Positions 1-15,000 of a stretch of 64,000 bases of DNA are shown piece by piece. Position numbers and translations under genes: made by a program. Origin of the DNA: Chromera velia. Its lineage: Eukaryota > Sar > Chromeraceae. The stretch lies in assembly GCA_018398765.1 (NCBI GenBank), contig JAHBMJ010005236.1, positions 41,001-105,000 on the forward strand, read 5' to 3'. Every line of letters begins with the position of its first letter. Positions within the stretch are counted from its first letter, which is position 1. A model generated the notes under the pieces. It saw only the letters and a program-made list of their open reading frames with translations. It was not told the origin of the DNA and made no database searches.

Positions 1-3000
1 TACAGAGAGAGGGGTCTCTGCCCTTCTCTGTCTGCAAAGAAAAAAGATATACAGAGAGAAGGGTCTTTGCACTTCTTTGTCTACAAAGAAGAAAGATGTA
101 CAGAGAGAGGTATTCTGCCCTTCTCTGTCTGCAAAGAATGAAGATGTACAAAGAGAGGGGTCCTGCCCTTCTCTGTCTGCAAAGAAGAAACATGTACGGT
201 GAGATGGGTCTCTGCCTTTCTCTGTCTGCAAAAAAGAAAGATGTACACTGTCAGAAAGGGGGGTCCTGCCCTTCTCTGTCTGCAAAGAAGAAAGCGGAAG
301 AAAGTTATACAGAGAGAGGGGTCCTGTCCTTCTCTGTCTGCACAGAAGAAAGATGTACAGAGAGAGGGTCCTACGAATCTCTATCTGCAAAGAAGAAAGA
401 TGTACAGAGAGAGGGGTCCTGCCCTTCTCTGTCTGCAAAGAAAAAAGGTGTGCAGAGAGAGGGGTGTTCGCCCTTCTCTGTCTGCAAAGAATGAAGATGT
501 ACAGAGAGAGGATCCTGCCCTTCTCTGTCTGCAAAGAAGAAAGATGTACAGAGAGAGGGATCTCTGGCCTTCTCTGTCTGCAAAGAAGAAGGATGTACAG
601 AGAGAAGGGTCCTGCCCTTCTCTGTCTCTAAAGAAGAAAGATGTATAGAGAGAGGGGTCCTGCCCTTCTCTGTCTGCAAAGAATGAAGATGTACAGAGAG
701 AGGGGTCAGACTCTCTGCCCTTCTCTGTCTGCAAAGAAGAAAGATGTACAGAGAGAGGGGTCTTTACCCTTTTCTGTCTGCAAAGAAGAAGGATGTACAG
801 AGAGAGGGGTCTCTGCGCTTCTTTGTATGCAAAGAAGAAAGATGTACAGAGAGAGGTATTCTGCCCTTCTCTGTCTGCAAAGAAGAAAGATGTAGAGAAA
901 GAGGGGTCTTGCCCTTCTCTGTCTGCAAAGAAGAAAGATGTACAGAGAGAAGGTCCTGCAAATCTCTATCTGCAAAGAAGAAAGATGTACAACGAGAGGG
1001 GTCCCTGCCCTTCTCTATCTACAAAGAAGAAAGATGTACAGAGATAGGGCTCTGCCCTTCTCTGTCTGCAAAGAAGAAAGATATACAGAGAGAGGGTCCT
1101 GCAAATCTCTATCTGCAAAGAAGAAAGATGTATAGAGAGAGGGGTCCTGCCCTTCACTGTCTGCAAAGAATAAAGATGTACAGAGAGAGGGCCCTGCCCT
1201 TCTCTGTCTACAAAGAAGAAAGATGTATAGAGAGAGCAGTCTCTGCCCTTCTCTGTCTGCACAGAAGAAGGATATACAGAGAGAAGGGTCCTGCCCTTCT
1301 CTGTCTCTAAAGAAGAAAGATGTACAGAGAGAGGGGTCCTACCCTTCTTTGTCTGCGAAGAAGAAAGATATTATATATAATACAGAGAGAGGGTCCCCAG
1401 TCGTGCCCTTCTCTGTCTGCATAAAAGAAGGATATACAGAGAGAGGGGTCCTGCCCTTCTCTGTCTGCAAAGAAGAAAGATGTACAGAGAGAGGGTCCTG
1501 CCTTTCTGTGTCTGCAAAGAAGAAAGATGTACAGAGAGAGAGTCCTGCCCTTCTCTGTCTGCAAAGAAGAAGGATGTACAGAGAGAGAGGTCCTGCCCTC
1601 CTCTCTTTATAAAGAAGAAGGGTGTACAGAGAGAGGGGTCCTGCCCTTCTCTGTCAGCAAAAAAGAAAGATATACAGAGAGAGGGGTCCTGCCCTTCTCT
1701 ATCTGCAAAGAAGAAAGATGTACAGGGAGAGGTTCCTGCCCTTCTCTCTCTGCAGCAAGAAGAAAGATGTACAGACTCATACTACAGAAAGAGGGTCCTG
1801 CCCTTCTCTATTTGCAAAGAAAGATATACCGAGAGAGGGTTTCTACTCTCTCAATCTGCAAAGAAGAAAGGTGTATAGAGAGAGGGGTCAGACTCTCTGC
1901 CCTTCTTTGTCTGCAAAGAAGAAAGATGTACAGAGAGAGGGGTCTTACCCTTCTCTGTCTACAAAGAAGAAAGATGTACAGAGAGAGGGGTCTTTAACCT
2001 TCTCTGTCTGCAAAGAAGAAGGATGTACAGAGAGAGGGGTCTCTGCGCTTCTTTCTCTACAAAGAAGAAAGATGTACAGAAAGAGGTGTTCTGCCCTTCT
2101 CTGTCTGTAAAGAAGAAAAATGTAGAGAGAGAGGGGTCCTGCCCTTCTTTGTCTGCAAAGAAGAAAGATGTAGAGAGAGAGGGTCCTGCAAATCTCTATC
2201 TGCAAAGAAGAAAGACATACAAAGAGAGGGGTCTCTGCCCCTCTCTGTCTGCAAAGAATAATTAAAGATGTACAGAGATAGGGCCCTGCCCTTCTCTGTC
2301 TGCAAAGGAGAAAGATGTACAGAGAGAGGGGTCCTGCCAATCTCTGTCTGTAAAGAAGAAAGATATACAGAGAGAGGGGTCTTGCCCTTCTCTGTCTACA
2401 AAGAATGAAGATGTACAGAGAGAGGGTCCTACCCTTTTCTGTCTACAAAGAAGAAAGATGTACCGAGAGAGGGGTCTCTGCCCTTCTCTGTCTGCAAAGA
2501 AGAAGATGTAAAGAGAGATGGGTCCCTGCCTTTCTCTGTCTGCACAGAAGAAAGATGTACAGAGAGAAGTGTCCTGCCCTCCTCTGTCTATAAAGAAGAA
2601 AGATGTACAGAGAGAGGGGTCCTACCCTTCTTTGTCTGCGAAGAAAAAAGATATACAGAGAGAGGGTCCCCGGTCCTGCCCTTCTCTATCTGCACAGAAC
2701 AAGGATATACAGAGAGAGGGTCCTGCCCTTCTCTGTCTGCAAAGAAGAAAGATGTACAGAGAGAGGGGTCTTGCCCTTCTCTGTCTACAAAGAATGAAGA
2801 TATACAGAGAGAGGGTCCTGCCCTTCTCTGTCTGTAAAGAAGAAAGATGTATAGAGAGAGGGGTTTTGCCCTTCCCTGTCTGCAAAGAAGAAAGATGTAC
2901 AGAGAGAGGGGTCTCTGCCCTTCTCTATCTGCAAAGAAGAAGGATGTACAGAGAGAGGGGTCTCTGCACTTCTTTGTCTGCAAAGAAGAAAGATATACAG

Positions 3001-6000
3001 AGAGAGGTGTTCTGCCCTTCTCAGTCTGCAAAGAAGAAGGTGTACAGAGAGAGGGGTCCTGCCCTTCTCTGTCTGCAAAGAAGAAAGATGTACAGTGAGA
3101 TGGGTCTCTGCCCTTCTCTGTCTACAAAAAAGAAAGATGTACACTGTCAGAGAGGGGGGTCCTGCCCTTCTTTGTCTACAAAGAAGAAAGCAGAAGAAAG
3201 TTGTACAGAGAGAGGGGTCCTGCCCTTCTCTGTCTGCAAAGAAGAAGATGTACAGAGAGATGCGTCTCTGCCTTTCTCTGTCTGCACAGAAGAAAGATGT
3301 ACAGAGAGAAGGTCCTGCCTTTTTCTGTCTGCAAAGAAGAAACATATACAGAGAGAGGGTCCTGCCCTTCTCTGTCTGCAAAGAAGAAGATGGACAGAGT
3401 GGGGGGTTTCTACCCTTCTCTGTCTGCAAACAAAAAGATGTACAAAGAGATGAGTCCCTGCCCTTCTCTGTCTGCAAAGAAGAAAGATGTATAGAAAGAG
3501 GGTTCCTGCTTTCTCTATCTGCAAAGAAGAAAGATGTACAGAGAGAGGGTCCAGCCATCTCTGTCTACAAAGAAGAAGATGTATAGAGAGATGGGTCTCT
3601 GCCCTTCTCTGTCTGCAAAGAAGAAAGATGTACAGAGAGAGGGGTCTTACACTTCTCTGTCTGCAAAGAAGAAACATGTACAGAGAGAGGGGTTCTGCCC
3701 TTCTCTCTCTGCAAAGAAGAAAGATGTACAGAGAGATGGGTCTCTTACCCTTCTCTGTCTGCAAAGAAGAAAGATGTACAGAGAGAGGGTCCTGCCCTTC
3801 TCTGTCTGCAAAGAAGAAAGATATACAGAGAGAGGGGTCCTGCCTTTCTCTGTCTGCAAAGAAGAAAGATGTACAGAGAGAGAGTCCTGCCTTTCTCTGT
3901 CTGCGAAGAAGAAAGATGTACAGAGAGAAAGTCCTGTCCTTCTCTGTCTGCGAAGAAGAAAGATGTACAGAGAGAGGGTCCTGCCCTTCTCTGTCTGCAA
4001 AGAAGAAGGATGTACAGAGAGAGGGGTCATGCCCTCCTCTGTCTGTAAAGAAGAAGGATGTACAGAGAGAGGGGTCCTGCCCTTCTCTGTCAGCAAAGAA
4101 GAAAGATGTGCAGAGAGAGGGGTCCTGCCCTTCTCTATCTGCAAAGAAGAAAGATGTATAGGGAGAGGTTCCTGCCCTTCTCTGTCTGCAAGAAGAAGGA
4201 TATACAGACTCATACTACACTCTCAGTGAGAGAGAGGGTCCTGCCCTTCTTTGTCTGCGAAGAAGAAACATATACAGAGAGAGGGTCCCTGGTCCTACCA
4301 TTCTCTGTCTGCAGAGAAGAAGGATGTACAGAGAAACGGGTCCTGCCCTTCTCTGTCTGCAAAGAAGAAAGATGTACAGAGAGAAAGTCCTGTCCTTCTC
4401 TGTCTGCGAAGAAGAAAGATGTACAGAGAGAGGGTCCTGCCCTTCTCTGTCTGCAAAGAAGAAGGATGTACAGAGAGAGGGGTCCTGCCTTCCTCTGTCT
4501 GTAAAGAAGAAGGATGTACAGAGAGAGGGGTCCTGCCCTTCTCTGTCAGCAAAGAAGAAAGATGTACAGAGAGAGGGGTCCTGCCCTTCTCTATCTGCAA
4601 AGAAGAAAGATGTATAGGGAGAGGTTCCTGCCCTTCTCTGTCTGCAAGAAGAAGGATATACAGACTCATACTACAGTCTCAGTGAGAGAGAGGGTCCTGT
4701 CCTTCTCTGTCTGCAAAGAAGGATGTACCGAGAGAGGGGTCCTGCCCTTCTCTATCTGTAAAGAAGAAAGATGGACAGAGAGAGGGGTTAGACTCTCTGC
4801 CCTTCTCTGTCTGCAAAAAAGAAAGATGTACAGAGAGAGGGGTCTCTTCCCTTCTCTGTCTGCAAAGAAGAAGATGTACAGAGACAAGGGTCCTACGCTT
4901 CTCTGTCTGCAAAGAATAAAGATGTACGGAGAGAGGGTCCTCAGGCTGCCCTTCTCTGTTTGCAAAGAAGAAAGATGTACAGAGAGAGGGGTCTTGCCCC
5001 TTCTCTGTCTACAAAGAATGAAGATATACAGAGAGAGGGTCCTGCCCTTCTCTGTCTGCAAAGAAGAAAGATGTATAGAGAGAGGGGTTTTGCCCTTCTC
5101 TGTCTGCAAAGAAGAAAGATATACAGAGAGAGGGGTCTCTGCCTTTCTTTATCTGCAAAGAAGAAGGATATACAGAGAGAGGGGTCTCTGCACTTCTTTA
5201 TCTGCAAAGAAAAAAGATGTATAGAGAGAGGTGTTCTGCCCTTCTCTGTCTGCAAAGAAGAAGATGTACAGAGAGAGGGGTCCTGCCCTTCTCTGTCTGC
5301 AAAGAAGAAAGATGTACAGTGAGATAGGTCTCTGCCCTTCTCTGTCTATAAAAAAGAAAGATGTACACTGTCAGAGAGGGGGGTCCTGCCCTTCTTTGTT
5401 TGTAAAGAAGAAAGCAGAAGAAAGTTGTACAGAGAGAGGGGTCCTGCCCTTCTCTGTCTGTAAAGAAGAAGATGTACAGAGAGATGCGTCTCTGCCTTTC
5501 TCTGTCTGTACAGAAGAAAGATATACAGAGAGAAGGTTCTGCCTTTCTCTGTCTGCAAAGAAGAAAGACGTACAGAGAGAGGGTCCTGCCCTTCTCTGTC
5601 TGCAAAGAAGAACGATGGACAGAGAGGGGGGTTTCTACCCTTCTCCGTCTGCAAACAAAAAGATGTACAAAGAGATGAGTCCCTGCCCTTCTCTGTCTGC
5701 AAAGAAGAAAGATGTATAGAAAGAGGGTTCCTCCTTTCTCTATCTGCAAAGAAGAGAGATGTACAGAGAGAGGGTCCAGCCATCTCTGTCTACAAAGAAG
5801 AAGATGTATAAAGAGATGGGTCTCTGGCCTTCTCTGTCTGCAAAGAAGAAAGATGTACAGAGAGAAGGGTCTTACACGTCTCTGTCTGCAAAGAAGAAAC
5901 ATGTACAGAGAGAGGGTCCAGCTATCTGTATCTGCAAAGAAGAAAGATGTACAGAGAGAGGGGTTTCTGCTCTTCTCTGTCTGCAAAGAATGAAGATGTA

Positions 6001-9000
6001 CAGAGAGAAGGGTCCTACCCTTCTCTATCTACAAAGAATGAAGATGTATAAAGAGAGGGTCCTCAGGCTGCCCTTCTCTGTCTGCGAAGAAGAAAGATGT
6101 ACAGAGAGAGGGGTCCTGCCCTTCTCTCTCTGCAAAGAAGAAAGATGTACAGAGAGATGGGTCTCTTACCCTTCTCTGTCTGCAAAGAAGAAAGATGTAC
6201 AGAGAGAGAGAGGGGTCCTGCCCTTCTCTGTCTGCAAAGAAGAAAGATGTACAGAGAGAAAGTCCTGCCCTTCTCTGTCTGCGAAGAAGAAAGATGTACA
6301 GAGAGAGGGTCCTGCCCTTCTCTGTCTGCAAAGAAGAAGGATATACAGAGAGAGGGGTCCTGCCCTCTTCTGTCTGTAAAGAAGAAGGATGTACAGAGAG
6401 AGGGGTCCTGCCCTTCTCTGTCAGCAAAGAAGAAAGATGTACAGAGAGAGGGGTCCTGCCCTTCTCTATCTGCAAAGAAGAAAGATGTATAGGGAGAGGT
6501 TCCTGCCCTTCTCTGTCTGCAAGAAGAAGAATATACAGACTCATACTACAGTCTCAGTGAGAGAGAGGGTCCTGTCCTTCTCTGTCTGCAAAGAAGGATG
6601 TACCAAGAGAGGGGTCCTGCCCTTCTCTATCTGCAAAGAAGAAAGATGGACAGAGAGAGGGGTTAGACTCTCTGCCCTTCTCTGTCTGCAAAAAAGAAAG
6701 ATGGACAGAGAGAGGGGTCTCTTCCCTTCTCTGTCTGCAAAGAAGAAGATGTACAGAGAGAAGGGTCCTACCCTTTTCTGTCTGCAAAGAATAAAGATAT
6801 ACGGAGAGAGGGTCCTCAGGCTGCCCTTCTCTGTCTGCAAAGAAGAAAGATGTACAGAGAGAGGGGTCTTGCCCTTCTCTGTCTACAAAGAATGAAGATG
6901 TACAGAGAGAGGGTCCTGCCCTTCTCTCTCTACAAAGAAGAAAGATGTATATAGAGAGGGGTCTCTGCCCTTCTCTGTCTGCAAAGAAGAAGATGTAGAG
7001 AGAGATGGGTCCCTGCTTTTCTCTGTCTGCATAGAAGAAGGATGTACAGAGAGAAGGGTCCTGCCCTTCTCTGTCTATAAAGAAGAAAGATATATAGAAA
7101 GAGGCGTCCTGCCCTTCTTTGTCTGCGAAGAAAAAAGATATACAGAGAGAGGGTCCCCGGTCCTGCCCTTCTCTGTCTGCACAGAAGAAGGATGTACAGA
7201 GAGAGAGGTCCTACCCTTCTCTGTCTGCAAAGAAGAAAGATGTACAGAGAGAGGGGTCTTGCCCTTCTGTGTCTACAAAGAATGAAGATTTACAGAGAGA
7301 GGGTCGTGCCCTTCTCTGTCTGCAAAGAAGAAAGATGTACAGAGAGAGGGGTTTTGCCCTTCCCTGTTTGCAAAGAAGAAAGATGTACAGAGAGAGGGGT
7401 CTCTGCCCTTCTCTATCTGCAAAGAAGAAGGATGTACAGAGAGAGGGGTCTCTGCACTTCTTTGTCTGCAAAGAACAAAGATGTATAGAGAGAGGTGTTC
7501 TACCCTTCTCTGTCTGCAAAGAAGAAGATGTACAGAGAGAGGGGTCCTGCCCTTCTCTGTCTGCAAAGAAGAAAGATGTACAGTGAGATGGGTCTCTACC
7601 CTTCTCTGTCTACAAAAAAGAAAGATGTACACTGTTAGAGAGGGGGGTCCTGCCCTTCTCTGTCTGCAAAGAAGAAAGCAGAAGAAAGTTGTACAGAGAG
7701 AGGGGTCCTGCCCTTCTCTGTCTGCAAAGAAGAAGATGTACAGAGAGATGCGTCTCTGCCTTTCTCTGTCTGCACAGAAGAAAGATGTATAAAGAGAGGG
7801 TTCCTGCCTTCTCTATCTGCAAAGAAGAGAGATGTTCAGAGAGAGGGTCCAGCCATCTCTGTCTACAAAGAAGAAGATGTACAGAGAGATAGGCCTTTGC
7901 CCTTCTCTGTCTGCAAAGAAGAAAGATGTACAGAGAGGGGTCTTACACTTCTCTGTCTGCAAAGAAAAAAGATGTACAGAGAGAGGGTCCAGCCATCTGT
8001 ATCTGTAAAGAAGAAAGATGTACAGAGAGAGGGGTCTCTGCTCTTCTCTGTCTGCAAAGAAGAAGATGTACAGAGAGAAGGGTCTTGCCCTTCTCTATCT
8101 GCAAAAAATAAAGATGTACGGAGAGAGGGTCCTCAGGCTGCCCTTCTCTGTCTGCAAAGAAGAAAGATGTACAGAGAGAGGGGTCCTGCCCTTCTCTGTC
8201 TACAAAAAAGAAAGATGTACAGAGAGATGGGTCTCTTGCCCTTCTCTGTCTGCAACGAAGAAAGATGTACAGAGAGAGGGTCCTGCCCTTCTCTGTCTGC
8301 AAAGAAAAAAGATGTACAGAGAGAGAGGTCCTGCCTTTCTCTGTCTGCAAAGAAGAAAGATGTACAGAGAGAGAGTCCTACCTTTCTCTATCTGCGAAGA
8401 AGAAAGATGTACAGAGAGAGGGGTCCTGCCCTTCTCTGTCTGCGAAGAAGAAAGATATACAGAGAGAAGGTCCTGCCCTTCTCTGTCTGCGAAGAAGAAA
8501 GATATACAGAGAGAGGGTCCTGCCCTTCTCTGTCTGCAAAGAAGAAGGATATACAGAGAGAGGGGTCCTGCCCTCCTCTGTCTGTAAAGAAGAAGGATGT
8601 ACAAAGAAAGGGGTCCTGCCCTTCTCTATCAGCAAAGAAGAAAGATGTACAGAGAGAGGGGTCTTGCCCTTCTCTATCTACAAAGAAGAAAGATGTATAG
8701 GGAGAGGTTCCTGCCCTTCTCTGTCTGCAAGAAGAAAGATGTACAGATTCATACTACAGAGAGAGGGTCCTGCCCTTCTCTATCTGCAAAGAAGGATGTA
8801 CCGAGAGAAGGGTCCTGCCCTTCTCTATCTGTAAAAAAGAAAGATGTACAGAGAGAGGGGTCAGACTCTTTGCCCTTCTCTGTCTGCAAAGAAGAAAGAT
8901 ATACAGAGAGAGGGGTCTTGCCCTTCCCTGTCTGCAAAGAAGAAAGATATATAGAGAGAGGGTCTCTGCCCTTCTCTGTCTGTAAAGAAGAAGGATGTAT

Positions 9001-12000
9001 AGAGAGATGGGTCTCTGTACTTCTTTGTCTGCAAAAAAGAAAGATGTACAGAGAGAGGTGTTCTACCCTTCTCTGTCTGCAAAGAATGAAGATGTATAGA
9101 GAGAGGGGTCCTGCCCTTTTCTGTCTGCAAAGAAGAAAGATGTACAGTGAGATGGGTCTCTGCCCTTCTCTGTCTGCAAAGAAGAAAGATATACAGAGAG
9201 GGGGGTCCTGCCCTTCTCTGTCTGCAAAGAAGAAAGCAGAAGAAAGATGTACAGAGAGAGGGGTCCTGCCCTTCTCTGTCTGCAAAGAAGAAGATGTACA
9301 GAGAGATGCATCTCTGCCCTTCTCTGTCTGCATAGAAGAAAGATGTACAGAGAGAGGGTCCTGCCCTTCTCTGTCTGCAAAGAAGAAAGACATACAGAGA
9401 GAGGGTCCTGCCTTTCTCTGTCTGCAAAGAAGAAAGATGGACAGAGAGGGGGGTTTCTACCCTTCTCTGTCTGCAAACAAAAAGATGTACAAAGAGATAA
9501 GTCCCTGCCCTTGTCAGAGTCTGTCTGCAAAGAAGAAAGATGTATAGAGAGAGGGTTCCTGCCTTCTCTATCTGCAAAGAAGAGAGATGTACAGAGAGAG
9601 GGTTCAGCCATCTCCTAGGCCATCTCTGTCTACAAAGAAGAAGATGTACAGAGAGATAGGTCTCTGCCCTTCTCTGTCTGAAAAAGAAAGATGTACAGAG
9701 AGAGGGGTTCTGCCCTTCTCTGTCTGCAAAGAAGAAAGATGTACAGAGAGAGGGGTCCTGCCCTTTTCTGTCTGCAAAGAATGAAGATATACAGAGAGAG
9801 GGGTCCTGCCCTTCTCTGTCTGCAAAGAATGAAGATGTACAGAGAGAGGGGTCCTGCCCTTCTCTGTCTGTAAAAAAAAAGATGTACAGAGAGATGGGTT
9901 TCTGCCCTTCTCTGTCTGCAAAGAAGAAAGATGTATAGAGAGAGGGTCCTGCCCTTTCTCTGTCTGCAATTTTGAAAGAGGAAACATGTACAGAGAGAAG
10001 GGTCCTACCCTTCTCTATCTGCAAAGAAGCAAGATATACAGAGAGAGGGGACCTGCCCTTCTCTGTCTGCAAAGAATGAAGATGCACAGAGAGAGGGGTG
10101 TTTGCCCTTCTCTGTCTGCAAAGAATGAAAAGATGCCTAAAGAGCAGGATCTCTACCCTTCTCTGTCTGTAAAGAAGAAAGATGTATAGAGAAAGGGTCC
10201 AGCCATCTCTGTCTACAAAGAAGAAGATGTACAGAGAAAGGGTCCTGCGCTTCTCTATCTGCAAAGAAGAAAGATATACAGAGAGAGGGTTCAGCCATCT
10301 CTGTCTACAAAGAAGAAGATGTACAGAGAGATGGGTCTCTGCCCTTCTCTGTCTGCAACAAATACAGATGTATAGAGAGAGGGGTCGTGCGCTTCTCTGT
10401 CTGCAAAGAATGAAGATGCACAGAGAGAGGAGTGTTCGTCCTTCTCTGTCTGCAAAGAAGAAAGATATACAGAGAGAGGGGTCCTGCCCTTCTCTGTCTG
10501 CAAAGAAGAAAGATATACAGAGAGAACTTCAGGGTCCTGTCCTTCTCTGTCTGCAAAGAAGAAAAATGTACAGAGATGGGTCTCTACCCTTCTCTATCTG
10601 CAAAGAAGAAGATGTATACTGTCAGAGAGAGGGGTCCTGCCCTTCTGTGTCTACAGAGAGAGGGTCCTGCCCTTCTCTATCTGCGAAGAAGAAGGATATG
10701 CAGACAGAAGGTCCTGTCCTTCTCTGTCTGTAAAGAAGAAAGATGTATAGAGAGATGGGTTTCTACGCTTCTCTGTCTACAAAGAAGAAAGATGTACAGA
10801 GAGAGGGGTCCTGCCCTTATTTGTCTGCAAAGAATGAAGATGTACAGAAAGAGGGTCCTGCCCTTCTCTATCTGAAAAAGAAAGATGTACAGACAGAGGT
10901 ATCTCTGCCCTTCTCTGTCTGCAAAAAAGAAAGATGTACAGAGAGAGGGGTCCTGCCCTTCTCTGTCTGCAAAGAATGAAGATGTACAGAGAGAGGGGTC
11001 CTGCCCTCCTCTGTCTGTAAAGAAGAAGGATGTACAGAGAGAGGGGTCCTGCCCTTCTCTGTCAGCAAAGAATGAAGATGTACAGAGAGAGGGGTCCTGC
11101 CCTTCTCTGTCTGCAAAGAATGAAGATGTACAGAGAGAGGGGTCCTGCCCTTCTCTGTTTGCGAAGAAGAAAGATGTACAGAGAGAGGGGTCCTGCCCTT
11201 CTCTGTCTGCAAAGAATGAAGATGTACAGAGAGAGGGGTCCTGCCCTTCTCTGTCTGCAAAGAATGAAGATGTACAGAGAGAGGGGTCCTGCCCTTCTCT
11301 GTCTGCAAAGAATGAAGATGTACAGAGAGAGGGGTCCTGCCCCTCTCTGTTTGCAAAGAATGAAGATGCACAGAGAGAGGGGTCCTGCCCTTCTCTGTCA
11401 AGAAGAAAGATGTACAGAGAAAGGGGTTTCTGCCCTTCTCTGTCTGCAAAGAAGAAGATATACAGAGAGATAGGTCCCTTCCCTTCTCTATCTGTAAAGA
11501 AGAAAGACCTACAGAGAGAGGGTCCTGCCCTTCTCTATCTGCAAAGAAGAAAGATGTACAGAGAGAGGGTCCTGCCCTTTCTCTGTCTGCAATTTTGAAA
11601 GAGGAAAGATGTACAGAGAGAAGGGTCATGCCCTTCTCTGTCTGCAAAGAAGAAGATAGACAGAGAGATAGGTCTCTGCCTTTCTTTGTCTGCAAAGAAG
11701 AAAGATATACAGAGAGAGGGTCCTGCCCTTCTCTGTCTGTAAGGAAGAAAGATGTACAGAGAGAGGGGACCTGCCCTTCTCTGTCTGCAAAGAGTGGAGA
11801 TGTATAGAGAGAGGGATGTTCGCCCTTCTCTGTCTGCAAAGAGTGAAAAGATGCCTAGAGAGCGGGATCTCTACCCTTCTCTGTCTGCAAAGAAGAAAGA
11901 TATACAGAGAGAGGGTCCACCCATCTCTATCTACAAAGAAGAAAGATGTACAGAGAGAGGGTCCTGCCCTTCTGTATCTGCAAAGAAGAAAGATGTACAG

Positions 12001-15000
12001 AGAAAGGGGTTAGACTCTCTGCCCTTCTCTGTCTGCAAAGAAGAAAGATGTACAGAGAGAAGGGTTTTGCCCTTCCCTGTCTGCAAAGAAGAAAGATGTA
12101 CAGAGAGAGGGTTCCTGCCCTTCTCTGTCTGTAAAGAAGAAGGATGTATAGAGAGAGGGGTCTCTGCGCTTCTTTGTCTACAAAGAAGAAAGATGTACAG
12201 AGAGAGGGGTCAGACTCTCTGCCCTTCTCTGTCTGCAAAGAATGAAGATGTACAGAGAGAGGGGTCCTACCCTTCTCTGTCTGCAAAGAAGAAAGATGTA
12301 CAGAGAGAGGGTCCTGCAAATCTCTATCTGCAAAGAAGAAAGATGTATAAAAAGAAGGGTCCTGCCCTTCTCTATCTATAAAGAATAAAGATGTATAGAG
12401 AGAGGGCCCTGCCTTTCTCTGTCTGCAAAGAAGAAAAGTATACAGAGAGAGGGTCCTGCCCTTCTGTATCTGCAAAGAAGAAAGATGTACAGAGAAAGGG
12501 GTTAGACTCTCTGCCCTTCTCTGTCTGCAAAGAAGAAAGATGTACAGAGAGAAGGGTTTTGCCCTTCCCTGTCTGCAAAGAATGAAGATGTACAGAGAGA
12601 GGGTTCCTGCCCTTCTCTGTCTGCAAAGAAGAAGGATGTATAGAGAGAGGGGTCTTTGCGCTTCTTTGTCTACAAAGAAGAAAGATGTACAGAGAGAGGT
12701 GTTTTGCCCTTTTCTGTCTGCAAAGAATGAAGATGTACAGAGAGAGGGGTCCTACCCTTCTCTGTCTGCAAAGAAGAAAGATGTACAGAGAGACGGTGCC
12801 CTTCTCTGTCTGCAAAGAAGAAAAATGTATAGAGAGAAAGGTCTTGCCCTTCTCTATCTACAAAGAATGAAGATGTACAGAGAGAGGGTCCTGCCCTTCT
12901 CTGTCTACAAAGAAGAAAGATGTACCAAAAGAGGGGTCTCTGCCCTTTTCTGTCTGCAAAGAAGAAGATGTAGAGAGAGATGGGTCCCTGCCTTTCTCTG
13001 TCTGCACAAAAGAAGGATGTAGAGAGAGAAGGGTCCTGCCCTTCTCTGTCTATAAAGAAGAAAGATGTACAGAGAGAGGGGTCCTACCCTTCTTTATCTA
13101 CGAAGAAAAAAGATATACACAGAGAGGGTCCCCGGTCCTGCCCTTCTCTGTCTACACAGAAGAAGGATATACAGAGAGAGGGGTCCTGCCCTTCTCTGTC
13201 TGCAAAGAAGAAAGATATACAGAGAGAGGGTCCTGCCCTTCTCTGTCTGCGAAGAAGAAACTTTAAGATGTACAGAGAGAGGGTTCTGCCCTTCTCTATC
13301 TGTAAAGAAGAAAGATGTACAGAGAGAGGGGTCAGACTCTCTGCCCTTCTGTGTCTACAAAGAAGAAAGATATACAGAGAGAAGGGTTTTGCCCTTCCCT
13401 GTCTGCAAAGAAGAAAGATGTACAGAGAGAGGGGTCTCTGCCCTTCTCTGTCTGCAAAGAAGAAGGATGTACAGAGAGAGGGGTCTTTGCGTTTCTTTGT
13501 CTGCAAAGAAGAAAGATGTACAGAGAGAGGTGTTCTGCCCTTCTCTGTCTGCAAAGAATGAAGATGTACAGAGAGAGGGGTCCTGCCCTTCTCTATCTAC
13601 AAAGCAGAAAGATGTACAGAGAGAGGGGTCTCTGCCCTTCCCTGTCTGTAAAGAATAAAGATGTATAGAGAGAGCGCCCTGCCCTTCTCTGTCTGCAAAG
13701 AAGAAAGGTATACAGAGAGAGGGTCCTGCCCTTCTCTGTCTGCAAAGAAGAAAGATGTACAAAGAGAGGGGTCCTGCCCTTCTCTGTCTGCAAAGAAGAA
13801 AAATGTATAGAGAGAAGGGTCTTGCCCTTCTCTGTCTACAAGGAATGAAGATGTACAGAGAGAGGGTCCTGCCTTTCTCTATCTACAAAGAAGAAAGATG
13901 TACCGAGAGAGGGGTCTCTGCCCTTCTCTGTCTGCAAAGAAGAATATGTAGAGAGAGATGGGTCCCTGCCTTTCTCTGTCTGCACAAAAGAAGGATGTAG
14001 AGAGAGAAGGGTCCTGCCCTTCTCTGTCTATAAAGAAGAAAGATGTATAGAGAGAGGGGTCCTGCCCTTCTTTGTCTGCGAAGAAAAAAGGTATACAGAG
14101 AGAGGGTCCCCGGTCCTGCCCTTCTTTGTCTGCACAGAAGAAGGACATACAGAGAGAGGGGTCCTGCCCTTCTCTGTCTGCAAAAAATGAAGATATACAG
14201 AGAGAGGGGTCCTGCCTTTCTCTGTCTGTAAAGGATGAAGATGTACAGAGAGATGAGTTTCTGCCCTTCTCTGTCTGCAAAGAAGAAAGATGTATAGAGA
14301 GAAGGTCCTGCCCTTCTCTGTCTACAAAGAAGAAAGATGTACAGAGAGAGGGGTCTCTGCCTTTCTCTGTCTACAAAGAAGAAGATATACAGAGAGATAG
14401 GTCCCTTCCCTTCTCTATCTGCAAAGAAAAAAGACGTACAGAGAGAGGGTCCTGCCCTTTTCTGTCTGCAAAGAAGAAAGATGTACAGAGAGAGGGTCCT
14501 ACCCTTTCTCTGTCTGCAATTTTAAAAGAGGAAAGATATACAGAGAGAAGGGTCCTGCCCTTCTCTGTCTGCAAGAAAGCAAGATATACAGAGAGAGGGG
14601 ACCTGCCGTTCTCTGTCTGCAAAGAATGAAGATATACAGAGAGAGGGATGTTTGCCCTTCTCTGTCTGTAAAGAATGAAAAGATGCCTAGAGAGCGGGAT
14701 CTCTACCCTTCTCTGTCTGCAAAGAAGAAAGATGTACAGAAAAAGGCGTTTTGCGCTTCTCTGTCTGCAAAGAAGAAAGATGTACAGAGAGAGGGTCCAG
14801 CCATCTCTGTCTATAAAGAAGAAGATGTACAGAGAAACGGTCTTACACTTCTCTATCTGCAAAGAAGAAAGATGTACAAAGAGAGGGTTTAGCCATCTCT
14901 ATCTACAAAAAAGAAGTTGTACAGAGAGATAGGTCTCTGCCCTTCTCTGTCTGCAAAGAATAGAGATGTACAGAGAGAGGGGTCCTGCGCTTCTCTGTTT